From a bacterium (lineage in GTDB: Bacteria > UBA10199 > 2-02-FULL-44-16 > JAAZCA01), in NCBI GenBank assembly GCA_041648665.1, contig JBAZOP010000018.1:1-45458 (forward strand): DNA of 45,458 bases. Reading direction: 5' to 3'. The position numbers and the translations under genes were made by a program. Shown piece by piece: positions 1 to 7,910 of the stretch (position 1 is the stretch's first letter; every line of letters begins with the position of its first letter). The notes under the pieces are model-generated. The model was not told the DNA's origin. It made no database searches and worked only from the letters and a program-made list of their open reading frames with translations.

Positions 1-127
1 CATTCCAGTATCGCCGCTTCCCGAATGCCCATATCATCTCATATGACGGGGCAAACCGCTTACAGTTTAGCGCCATGCTCCCACCACGATCCCATACCAC
101 CTCGGCGTAGATTGGGAAAGGTAAAAA
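1..127. repeat. Direct repeat of contig ends, left copy (circular join)
   Basis: These 127 bases recur exactly at 45332-45458. The repeat falls inside one continuous methyltransferase reading frame, which is restored when the two ends are joined. The simplest reading is a circular or circularly permuted genome of about 45,331 bp whose contig ends overlap. The length of 127 is a common assembler k-mer size, so this is probably an assembly overlap and not a physical terminal repeat. Confidence 0.95.
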
Positions 128-439
128 CCGCACAGGATGCACTGCCTCACCACTGCGATACCTCACTTTGTGATTCACCCATACCAGGCCGCTACAAACT
201 CGCAGACATTCGGTTATCACATCTCTAATCCACGCCTGATAATCCGCCTCATCCCTTTGGTCAAAATAGCCATCACTCGCCTTCTGCAACCAGGCATTAT
301 GCTTATGCATTCCGCTGCCATTGGGCGATGTAGGCAGGGTGTTGTATGGTGGGCTTGTCACCACGGCGTCAACGCTGTTATCGGCCATGCCGCGCATCAC
401 CTCCAGGCAGTCACCTTCGATGAGCGTGAACTCAGGCAT
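1..439 (-). CDS. DNA methyltransferase (m4C or m6A), N-terminal part, continues across the join
   Basis: Modifies cytosine-N4 or adenine-N6 in DNA, probably to protect the phage from restriction or to mark its own DNA. The ATG at 439 overlaps the stop of the lysin gene by 8 bases. The frame reads down to base 1 and continues at 45331, giving 242 residues in all. The catalytic motif IV TSPPYN is at about residues 30-35, and the SAM-binding DPFMGSGTT motif is in the other contig end. The order IV then I is that of beta-class amino-methyltransferases. SPPY is usual for m4C enzymes but does not exclude m6A. No restriction endonuclease is beside it, so it is probably an orphan enzyme. Confidence 0.9.
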   Translation of the reverse strand, partial: MPEFTLIEGDCLEVMRGMADNSVDAVVTSPPYNTLPTSPNGSGMHKHNAWLQKASDGYFDQRDEADYQAWIRDVITECLRVCSGLVWVNHKVRYRSGEAVHPVRFLPFPIYAEVVWDRGGSMALNCKRFAPSYEMIWAFGKRRYWN

Positions 440-1925
440 GGCGCGCCTCTTTGTAGTAGCGTTCCGCTTCCCCCAGCCACGCCGCGCAGGTGCGCGCGCG
501 TGCGAGGGCCGTGGCCGTGTCGCCTGCCTCCAATTCGCGCACCGTCTGCTCCCACTGCCAACGCGCCTTTTCGCAGAGTAGCGACACCGGCGTGATAGGG
601 TGGTCGGGGTCGCCAAGCGGGGCGGCGTCCTCATCTCGCAGCGCGTCGAGCGCGCTTCCCACGTCGGCCACGAACCAGGGCCATTCTTGCGCGAAAGCCT
701 GGCCTGGGCACTCGGTGCGCTCATCCTCTCTGTGCATCCGCAGCGCCCTCTCATCGAGGCCCGCGTCGTAGAGCAGGCGCGCCGCAAGGGTGGCTGTGGC
801 ATCCCACTGCGTAACGGGCGGGGTATGGTCGGTGAACAGGCCCCACATCTCGATGTGGCGCGCCCCCGCGTTGTGCCCGCTCACGCCGATACCGTCCTTG
901 CTTATGTCGAAGGTCGGCCAGGTGCTACCATCCGGCCCTACAATCCAGTGCGGCCAGGCGTCCCAGCCCCGGCCTTTCCAATAGGTGATCGTGGCGTCCA
1001 CCGAGGGCTGGCCGTAAAAGGGCGCGTCAATGCCGGTATGATGGATGTAGAGCGCCCGCCAGGGCGTCGTCTTACTCTCCGGTGGTATATTGCGCGATTC
1101 TGCGATGATGGGCGGGGTAGACACGAGCGACACGCCGCCCCACGCGGCCACGGCGCGGGCGATGGTCTCCGTCACGTCGAACGACTCCCAATCCCATGTC
1201 GGGCCGGACGTGTACAGAAAGGCCGCCTTGATGTACTCGTCCTGCGAGAGTTGCGCGTCGTACCAGGCGAGCTGGTCTAGGTAGTGCTCTGTGCCGTCCG
1301 TAAATGCCTTCCACCCTTGGCGGTCGCCGCCGTCTATGCCGCACTCCGTAATCAGCGTCGGCGGCATGGCCACGCCGATACCGGCCAGCTCTTGCGCTAC
1401 AAAGCGATGGCGCAGGGTATGCCAGGCATGGTCGCGCATCATGTCCGGGAAACCGTATTCGTGCAGGCCTAGGTAGTCCGCACCGTCCAGCGCCGGGGCG
1501 ATGATCCACCAGGCGCGGCTGTTGGCATCGGCGGCGCGCAGTTGTGGCGTGCCTCGCGCAAAGTTGCCCACCACGGCGCGCAGTCCGGCCTCGTGCACGA
1601 GCTGCACCGCGCGGCGTGTAAACGCCACCCAGGCGGGCAGCGCGCTCTCGCTGGTGTCTGGCTCATTGCCGATCTCAATAGCGTGCGCCCAAGAGCGCGC
1701 CCGGAAAAACGGGCCATAGGTGAGCCACCAGGCGTCTGCGCCGTCCGCGCCAAGATGGATAAACCTGTTCTGTAGCGCGTCCACGTCCGGGGTGCGGATG
1801 ATGTATTGCAGGTCGCCCCACGGCGGCGTGCTGGGCGGGTCAACGAGCTTGACGCAGCGTAGGCGCGGCGCAACCTCCTTGGCCCATTCGGGCATACGGA
1901 TCCACTGCAGGGACAATTTAGACAC
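432..1925 (-). CDS. Two-domain lysin: clan GH-A-like glycoside hydrolase plus PGRP amidase
   Basis: Predicted cell-wall hydrolase of 497 residues for host lysis. The N-terminal half looks like a TIM-barrel glycoside hydrolase: IEIGNEPD (about residues 84-91) fits the acid/base Glu, and LITECG (about 191-196) fits the nucleophile Glu. The C-terminal part matches a peptidoglycan-recognition amidase (Amidase_2), with YIHHTG near 293, SGHN near 349 and HRED..TECPG near 394-404, which would give the His, His and Cys zinc ligands. About 90 residues of helical tail follow. The start is a GTG at 1925. It lies just beyond the inserted HNH element, whose far side carries a similar MSKL start. It sits upstream of the methyltransferase and holin-like genes. 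The glycosidase substrate is not known. Confidence 0.85.
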   Translation of the reverse strand: MSKLSLQWIRMPEWAKEVAPRLRCVKLVDPPSTPPWGDLQYIIRTPDVDALQNRFIHLGADGADAWWLTYGPFFRARSWAHAIEIGNEPDTSESALPAWVAFTRRAVQLVHEAGLRAVVGNFARGTPQLRAADANSRAWWIIAPALDGADYLGLHEYGFPDMMRDHAWHTLRHRFVAQELAGIGVAMPPTLITECGIDGGDRQGWKAFTDGTEHYLDQLAWYDAQLSQDEYIKAAFLYTSGPTWDWESFDVTETIARAVAAWGGVSLVSTPPIIAESRNIPPESKTTPWRALYIHHTGIDAPFYGQPSVDATITYWKGRGWDAWPHWIVGPDGSTWPTFDISKDGIGVSGHNAGARHIEMWGLFTDHTPPVTQWDATATLAARLLYDAGLDERALRMHREDERTECPGQAFAQEWPWFVADVGSALDALRDEDAAPLGDPDHPITPVSLLCEKARWQWEQTVRELEAGDTATALARARTCAAWLGEAERYYKEARHA

Positions 1926-1936
1926 CCGCCACCGCC

Positions 1937-1964
1937 TTGCATTTCTGCTGGAATATGCTATACT
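1937..1964 (+). promoter_or_regulatory. Promoter of the first HNH gene
   Basis: An extended -10 element TGCTATACT ends at 1964. The -35 region is weak (TTGCAT at 1937-1942, 16 bp spacing). It points rightwards against the surrounding leftward genes, as expected for a self-contained homing gene. The predicted transcript start near 1971 coincides with the first arm of the leader structure. Confidence 0.6.
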
Positions 1965-1969
1965 CAGGG

Positions 1970-2070
1970 TGCTGAGGGAACCTATAGCGTGGTGCGGCTT
2001 TCTTTTTTATGACACCCATGATCTTTTGCGCTGGTTCCCTCAGCAAGAACCGCCCAAGATCGTGGGTGTC
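1970..2070 (+). ncRNA. Structured leader of the HNH gene, possible pseudoknot
   Basis: Two long interleaved helices can form. Arm A (1970-1982) is a perfect 13-base complement of A' (2033-2045). Arm B (2011-2025) pairs with B' (2056-2070) over 15 positions with one U-G wobble. The order A-B-A'-B' is that of a pseudoknot, with connecting segments of 28, 7 and 10 bases. If both helices cannot form together, they are mutually exclusive alternatives. The structure ends about 16 bases before the ribosome site (GAGGAG) and 21 before the ATG, so control of translation is an obvious possibility. Confidence 0.6.
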
Positions 2071-2091
2071 ACCTTTTGTGAGAGGAGCAAG

Positions 2092-2787
2092 ATGCTTGAT
2101 CGCGTTTGTGAGATTTGCGGTACTCACTTCTCTACCGTTCCTTCTCAGGTCGCGCGTGGATTTGGAAAATATTGTAGTAGAGCCTGTTCTCACGAGGCGC
2201 GCAAGCGCCCTCTCGCGCAGCGTTTTTGGGCCAAGGTTGACAAGTCCGCTGGCGCGGATGGGTGTTGGTTGTGGATGGCAAGCGCAGACGCCAAAGGCTA
2301 TGGCCATATCAGTATTGGAACAAGGCTGAAAAGGGCATCTCGTGTCGCCTATGAACTCTGCATTGGCCCTATCCCTGGGGGGCTTTGCGTCTGTCATCAC
2401 TGTGATAACCCTACCTGTGTCAATCCCTCGCATCTCTTCCTGGGAACTAGATCTGATAACGCCAAGGATATGGTCAACAAAGGCAGGCATGTAGCACAGG
2501 CGCATCCTGAAAAGCTGCAACACGGCAACGCCCATTTCTCTCGACGCCATCCTGAATGTGTGGCGCGTGGGGAGGGCCACTACAGCCATAAACACCCCGA
2601 GCAGAGGCTGCGTGGCGAAAGGAACGGGCAGGCAAAGCTTACAGAAGCGCAGGTGCGCGAGATCCGCGTGCGCTATGTCCACGGGACGCCCAGCCAGACC
2701 GCCATTGCCAGAGAGTATGGCGTTTCGCGACGCGCTATCCGCAATATCCTCGCCGGGAAGTCCTGGAGGCATATCCTCTGTCCATAA
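2092..2787 (+). CDS. HNH homing-type endonuclease with C-terminal helix-turn-helix
   Basis: Free-standing DNA endonuclease of 231 residues, likely a homing gene. The N-terminal CEICG...YCSRAC segment is a zinc finger. The middle CVCHHCDNPTCVNPSHLFLGT (about 103-123) is the HNH_3-type catalytic centre. The C-terminus, about residues 180-225, ends with LTEAQVREIR...SQTAIAREYGVSR, a DNA-binding helix-turn-helix. ATG 2092 has GAGGAGC in front of it. It has its own promoter and structured leader. It runs against the leftward genes, inserted between the gene ending at 2793 and the lysin. Confidence 0.88.
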   Translation: MLDRVCEICGTHFSTVPSQVARGFGKYCSRACSHEARKRPLAQRFWAKVDKSAGADGCWLWMASADAKGYGHISIGTRLKRASRVAYELCIGPIPGGLCVCHHCDNPTCVNPSHLFLGTRSDNAKDMVNKGRHVAQAHPEKLQHGNAHFSRRHPECVARGEGHYSHKHPEQRLRGERNGQAKLTEAQVREIRVRYVHGTPSQTAIAREYGVSRRAIRNILAGKSWRHILCP

Positions 2788-2792
2788 CTTGC

Positions 2793-3185
2793 TCATTCGT
2801 CGCTCCCGAATAGCTCGTTGAGCTGTTCCGCCGTGGCTCCCAGCTTTTCGAGCAGGGCGCGGCGCAAGTCGCCGTCGGCAATAGTGAATAGCGGGCGCGG
2901 CGGATGCATCACCAGGGCAATGAGCAGCGTCACCGCCTCGCCGCGCAACTTGCGGCGAATGAGCGGCGCATCAACGCGCCACTGATAGCCCACCTCGTCA
3001 CCGTCCCGCCGCTCCTGGAATCCCGTAGCCTCGCGTTCCGCGTCGGTCATCCTGAGCTTGTGTGAGAGCGGGTAGAGGATAGCGTGCTCTCCCACGCTGT
3101 ACTCGCGCACGTTATTCACGCACGCGGCGGCGTTGATGAACTCCCAAACCGTAAAATCAAACTCCCGAACCTCATGAGCCTCCAC
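2793..3185 (-). CDS. Uncharacterised tail-region protein
   Basis: A 130-residue acidic and basic mixed protein with no family I recognise. It follows the tip/fibre gene by 15 bases and precedes the lysin in transcription order, so it may belong to the tail tip or lysis module. No signal peptide or membrane helix is evident. Its stop forms an ATGA junction with an ATG at 2796 whose frame begins M-S-K-L, the same four residues as the present lysin start beyond the HNH insertion. This suggests it was once directly coupled to the lysin gene. Confidence 0.7.
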   Translation of the reverse strand: MEAHEVREFDFTVWEFINAAACVNNVREYSVGEHAILYPLSHKLRMTDAEREATGFQERRDGDEVGYQWRVDAPLIRRKLRGEAVTLLIALVMHPPRPLFTIADGDLRRALLEKLGATAEQLNELFGSDE

Positions 3186-3200
3186 TGTGCCTTCCTCCTC

Positions 3201-6200
3201 CTATACTGGTGCGGACGTGTGTTGATCCACCGTCCCGCTAAACGTACTTGCCGCCTGCGATGCCGTGCCCGAACTGAGCGGATGTGTGTGCGTGCCATCC
3301 TGGAGCACCGCTTTTGACCAATAGGGGCTACCCCCGCCAGCGGAATCGCTCATATAGAAATACTTCTCCGTTGCACCCGTCCCGCTGCTTACGATCTGTT
3401 TGTCCAGAAAATTGGTGTTGGTGTTGGTAGACCCTGATAGCGTGATCGCGCCGTTGCTGATCGTGCCTGTCGCCGTGAAGTGGTGGGGGTGCAGGCCATA
3501 GGCGGTGTAGAACGCGCTCAGGTCTACGCCATCCACCGTGGCACCTAGCGCGGAAAGGACGATGTTGCCCGCGTTCACAGTGATCCCCGTGCAGGTCAGC
3601 GCAGCACAGGCGAGCTGCCCCACCAGGCCACGGCGCGCGATGGTGTCCCCGGATGCCGTGTCCGACTCCGGGAAGCCGTTGAGATAGGTCACGTTGAGGA
3701 GGGGAACTTTTGTGGCGCTGCTCACGGTAAAGGGCGGAGTGCCAGTGCTCACGCTAGAGATCAGTACCCGTCCGGTCAGGTCGCCGCTGGCGCTGCGCAG
3801 GGCGATGGTGTTCCCCGTAGCGGCGGTGGTGCTGGAATGCCCGTTGAGCAGATAGGCGTTGAGGTTCGTCACCTCGGTCTGCGAGGCGACCACGAACGGC
3901 GCGCCGCTGGCCGTGGGGATGGTACTGGTATACTGAGTAGCCGATACCGTCCCCGCCAACACCGCCGACGTTGCGCCGCCCGGCGTAACGTGATAGCTGC
4001 CGTGAACGAGTGCGCTCGCGTAAACGCTCTTGCCCGTGGCCGTAATGTCGCCGGCCACGGCGAGGGCCGTGCCGGTGTCGCCGGGCTTGAGGTAGTAATT
4101 GACGCTCTGTACCAGCCCCGCCGCGTTGATGAGTTGGTTGGCGTCACGCACGGGGATTTTGCTCGCCTCGCTGGCCTCGGTCGCATGGTAGCCGTCGTGC
4201 AGGTCGGAGTCGAAGTAGAGCACCTTGGTAGAGGTGAGCGGCACCGAGAGCGGCGCGGCCCCCGCCGCCCCACAGGTGATCTGGCCGGTGAAACTACCCA
4301 GCACGCTGTACACATTCGACCAACGCGTTGCCGTGTCGCCGCACTTGATCGTGTTGTTCGCTGATGGGTAGAATGTACCGTTGCCCAGAATGACGGTATG
4401 CGTGGCATTCCACAGGTAGATGCTGGCCCGGTCGGTCTTGATGTTTAGCAGCGAGGCGGTGCGGTTGAGATAGGTGTTGGCGTCGGTCACGTAGACTGCA
4501 TTACCCTGCGCCGTGACGTTACCTGCGAACGTAGCGCTGCCCGTCGCAGCTGCCAGCGTAATCGTCGTGGTCGTGTCCGCCTTGCGCACCACCACATCGC
4601 GCCCGGCAGTGGTGGGGTAGAGCGCGGAACCGGAATCCGTCCAGTATTGCGCCGGTGCCGCCGCCCACGAAAGCGTGCCAGACCCGTTATCGTAGAGATA
4701 CCCCGCGGCGTGTGCTGCGGGCCAACTGTAATCCAAGCCCTTGATGCGCTCGAGGTTGCCATCCGAGCTGGCCGCCTTGAACGATAGCACCCCCGCCGCA
4801 GTATAGCCGCAGATGTCACCGTTCGCGCCGCCAATGGCCACGCGATAGCTCCCGTAGGTGGCCTCGGTGGTAGACCAATAGGCGGTGCCCGAGTCGAATA
4901 GGATCAGGTTGGCATTAGTGGAGCCGCCGCCGTAGGAGTTGCCGGCGAAGAGCTGTAGCGCATACTGTGTCCGCAGTCCGCCAGCATCGGGCATGCGCCC
5001 GAAGCAACCCCATTTGCGCGCCCCCACGCCGCCATACTGGGCTTCCAATCCGACGGTTTGCTCTGTAGAGCCGCCGCCCGCATCACGATAGATCAGCACA
5101 TCACCATCATCGTTGATCCAGGTTGCCAGTGTGCCGTTGGCGCGTTTGGTCTGGAACACGCTATCCGCGCCCGTGGGGATAATGCTCGCCGCAAGCGTGG
5201 CTGCGACTGCACGCCGGGCCATGATGGAGCCGTCGGTGCCGCTGATGGTGACCAACTCTAGCCCGGTGTGTTCGTCGCCCGCGTACCAGTGGGCGATAGA
5301 GCCGTCGTAAAAGTGCGCGTCGGCGTCATCGTTCAGGCCCTTATAGAGGTTCAGTCGCCCGACGTTTTCGTGCCCATCGCCGGAAGAGAGACGCCCAGCA
5401 GTGAAACAGTGCACCGTGCCCACGCTACCATTTTGCGCTTCCAGCCCTATCTTTTGCGTCGTGCCATCGTTGCCATAGATGAGCACGTCACCGGTGTTTT
5501 CCAACAGGTAGGCGAGGGTAGAGTCGGCGCGGTAAAGACGAAAGGCCCCGCCGCCCAGCACGTGCACGTCATCCCCGGAGGTGCGCGGGAACAGATACGG
5601 GTCGCCGCCATTGGCCGCCCGATCCCAGTAGCAGCCGCCGGTTACCGAAGAGGCAAAGGTGATCTGGTGCGCGCTGGGACTGTTGCCGGTGATGACCATG
5701 CCCGTGCCCGCAACGTATGTCCAGATACCAGAGTCCGGTGTTACCGTCTGCGCGCCGACGACCATGACCGCCTTGTGCACGTGGTCGCCCGTCACCATGT
5801 CGCGGTTGGCAATGGTGCCCATCGCGTTCGCCGCGCCTACGGCCACCGGCGTGGCGTAGCGCGGGAAGACCGGAATGCCCGGCGCGAGGCGGTGATAGGT
5901 GCCCCCCTGCTTCTGCTTCTGGTTGGGTTCCTTTTCGCCCCAGCGAATCTCCAACTTTAGGACGCGGTTGGGGAAGGTAAACTTGATCGCGGCGATGGTA
6001 GCCGCCTCGCTGACAATGCCCAGGCGGGTGTTGTTGCGCAGCACAATGTCACCGACGTAATACTCGGCCAGCCAGCGGCAGGCCCCGCCCGCCGCCGCGC
6101 TCGCCTCAAACTCCGCCTCAAAGCCCTCTTTTAGGCCGAACTGCGCGAGCTGTAGCTCGACCTGGTTGTGCACGGTCTCGTTGCACGCGCCCTCCCAGCG

Positions 6201-7058
6201 CCCCCACGCCGTTCTGAGGGTGGTGTCGGAGGCCACCAGAGAGTAGCCCATGCCGTGCATGTCGGTGACGAGGAGCTGCCAGTCCCGATACCGCGAGGCG
6301 CTGGGCACCAGCACATCCGCAAAGTCATTGATGATGACGCGGCTTGCGCCGGTGCTTTTGTTCGTGCCGTTGTTAGGCACCGCCGTGGCAAAAGTAAACG
6401 TCACCGCGCCGCCGGATACCGTGGGACGCAACTCCCAGCCTACACCGTGATCTTTGGCGTAGGCGGCGATGACCTCATCTAGGAAGCCCTCGCCCTCGCG
6501 GTAACTGTCCACCGTGCCCGCCGTCGTATTGGCGGCCACAACCAGCGTGCCCCACGTCCAGGCGCGGCTATTGCCGTCCACGTCGGTGCCACACGTGGCC
6601 GCGACCGCCGTCTGCCTGACCATCTCTTTCAGGAAGTCATCTACCCCGCCGGTGACGTTGATCCAGCCAATGGTTGCGCCGTCCCAGTGGTAGACCTGGC
6701 GAGAGTGGAGCAGGTACTCCACGCCCACACAAGAGACGGTGAGATAATCCTGCTCGGCGGTCTTGCCGTATTGCTCGCGCACCTTCCCGATCAATCCCCA
6801 TAGCGCCTGCGCGCTCTGCTCGTAGGGGGTAATGCGGATCATCTGCAACACGTCGGGGTCAATGTAGGACGCGGCGCGCCCGTGCGCGGGGAGCTTGAAG
6901 GAGCACGTTTCCAGCCGGTGCGCCGTCGCGCCCGGTATCGCCGTGCCCTCAAAGTCCTGCGCTTCCTCGTTGAGCGAACACAACGCGACGCCGTTGCTGT
7001 CGCAGAGGTCGAAGCGCCAGTCATCCCAACGCGCAATTGCGGGAACGGTCATCGTCAT
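3201..7058 (-). CDS. Tail tip / receptor-binding fibre protein (Gp37-like N-terminus)
   Basis: Large structural protein of 1285 residues just downstream of the distal tail gene, the usual place of the tail-associated tip protein. The N-terminal 370 residues resemble the siphovirus Gp37-like/tail-hub family (WRFDLCDSNG opening, beta-rich, ending near KLEIRWGEKEPNQ). The rest is a long threonine-, glycine- and alanine-rich fibre with repeating beta elements, such as variants of YLLNGHSS/YLNGFPES and Y.TDANTYLNR. It ends with His-rich turns (HPHHF, HTHP). This C-terminal part probably contacts the host surface. No peptidase motif is visible. ATG 7058 follows the previous stop by 6 bases. Confidence 0.8.
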   Translation of the reverse strand: MTMTVPAIARWDDWRFDLCDSNGVALCSLNEEAQDFEGTAIPGATAHRLETCSFKLPAHGRAASYIDPDVLQMIRITPYEQSAQALWGLIGKVREQYGKTAEQDYLTVSCVGVEYLLHSRQVYHWDGATIGWINVTGGVDDFLKEMVRQTAVAATCGTDVDGNSRAWTWGTLVVAANTTAGTVDSYREGEGFLDEVIAAYAKDHGVGWELRPTVSGGAVTFTFATAVPNNGTNKSTGASRVIINDFADVLVPSASRYRDWQLLVTDMHGMGYSLVASDTTLRTAWGRWEGACNETVHNQVELQLAQFGLKEGFEAEFEASAAAGGACRWLAEYYVGDIVLRNNTRLGIVSEAATIAAIKFTFPNRVLKLEIRWGEKEPNQKQKQGGTYHRLAPGIPVFPRYATPVAVGAANAMGTIANRDMVTGDHVHKAVMVVGAQTVTPDSGIWTYVAGTGMVITGNSPSAHQITFASSVTGGCYWDRAANGGDPYLFPRTSGDDVHVLGGGAFRLYRADSTLAYLLENTGDVLIYGNDGTTQKIGLEAQNGSVGTVHCFTAGRLSSGDGHENVGRLNLYKGLNDDADAHFYDGSIAHWYAGDEHTGLELVTISGTDGSIMARRAVAATLAASIIPTGADSVFQTKRANGTLATWINDDGDVLIYRDAGGGSTEQTVGLEAQYGGVGARKWGCFGRMPDAGGLRTQYALQLFAGNSYGGGSTNANLILFDSGTAYWSTTEATYGSYRVAIGGANGDICGYTAAGVLSFKAASSDGNLERIKGLDYSWPAAHAAGYLYDNGSGTLSWAAAPAQYWTDSGSALYPTTAGRDVVVRKADTTTTITLAAATGSATFAGNVTAQGNAVYVTDANTYLNRTASLLNIKTDRASIYLWNATHTVILGNGTFYPSANNTIKCGDTATRWSNVYSVLGSFTGQITCGAAGAAPLSVPLTSTKVLYFDSDLHDGYHATEASEASKIPVRDANQLINAAGLVQSVNYYLKPGDTGTALAVAGDITATGKSVYASALVHGSYHVTPGGATSAVLAGTVSATQYTSTIPTASGAPFVVASQTEVTNLNAYLLNGHSSTTAATGNTIALRSASGDLTGRVLISSVSTGTPPFTVSSATKVPLLNVTYLNGFPESDTASGDTIARRGLVGQLACAALTCTGITVNAGNIVLSALGATVDGVDLSAFYTAYGLHPHHFTATGTISNGAITLSGSTNTNTNFLDKQIVSSGTGATEKYFYMSDSAGGGSPYWSKAVLQDGTHTHPLSSGTASQAASTFSGTVDQHTSAPV

Positions 7059-7064
7059 TTATGA

Positions 7065-7910
7065 TCACCCATGCTGACTGTGGCGCGGATAAAACGTCGT
7101 GGCAATCGTCGCCGTGCCCGACGTGGCGCTAAAAACCAGGTTATTCGTGCCATACTTGGCATAGACCATTGTGCTGGTTGCGCTCCGTTTGCCCCACCAG
7201 TTCGTCGCCGATCCGCCCGACGGCGTGTAGAGCACGCTAATCGCGGAGGGGTCGAGCACCATCACCACCACGTCGCCGTTGCTGACCGTGCCCTCCAATT
7301 CTACCCAGTGCCCATAGGCGTCGGTCACCTTCGGGTTCACCGTGGCCGTCGCCGTGCCGGTGTAGGTGAGGGTCAGATAGCCGTTGAGGTTACCGGTGTT
7401 GGCACAGGATAGATTGACCGGCGTCGCACCGTTGAAGGCGCTCGCCCCCGTTACCGCCGTGGGATTCCAGAAGGTCGGGTCGGGCGCGTAGAACTTGAGC
7501 GTCACCTCTGTCCACGCCTTCGTCGCCGCCGGAATCCACTTACTGTCGTCGAACGGCTCTGCCAGCCCGCAGCGGATGCTACGCTGGTTGTTGGCCCAGG
7601 AGGTGTAGGTGAGCGTGCCCAGCCCGTCGCCGCGCGCGTCCACCGCAAAGTGCGCGCCCAGCGCGGCGAGGTTGGTCACGACGTTGCTGTAGCTGGAGCC
7701 GTACACCAACAGGTCGGCCTCGAAGGTGCGTGCGGTGCGGTTGTACGCCTGGAACTGTTCCGGCGGCGTCTTGGTCGCCACCTGCACCGAGACGGGTTTC
7801 GCCGTGTCGTTGTAAATGCCCCGAATAGCGCGCAGCTTGTACGTCGAGCCGTCGTTGAGGTTGAGCACCGTGCTCGCGCTATTGGTGTAGCTCAGGTCGT
7901 TGGCGGCCAT
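7065..7910 (-). CDS. Distal tail protein (Dit-like)
   Basis: A 281-residue beta-rich protein between the tape measure and the tip protein, the standard place for Dit, which forms the hub at the end of the tail tube. The N-terminal part (VLNLNDGSTYKLRAIRGIYN) and the middle segment (VTLKFYAPDPTFW at about 137-149) fit the siphovirus tail-component family. The ATG at 7910 overlaps the tape measure stop. The call rests mostly on order and overall pattern. Confidence 0.75.
   Translation of the reverse strand: MAANDLSYTNSASTVLNLNDGSTYKLRAIRGIYNDTAKPVSVQVATKTPPEQFQAYNRTARTFEADLLVYGSSYSNVVTNLAALGAHFAVDARGDGLGTLTYTSWANNQRSIRCGLAEPFDDSKWIPAATKAWTEVTLKFYAPDPTFWNPTAVTGASAFNGATPVNLSCANTGNLNGYLTLTYTGTATATVNPKVTDAYGHWVELEGTVSNGDVVVMVLDPSAISVLYTPSGGSATNWWGKRSATSTMVYAKYGTNNLVFSATSGTATIATTFYPRHSQHG

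Noticed and set aside
1..127. True physical terminal repeats of the packaged genome
   Set aside because: The repeat lies within a coding sequence and its length matches a usual assembly k-mer, so an assembly overlap is simpler.
1918..2796. 292-codon minus-strand frame starting M-S-K-L
   Set aside because: Antisense to the well-supported HNH gene and its leader; after the first codons the sequence shows no protein-like pattern. Only its start is informative.
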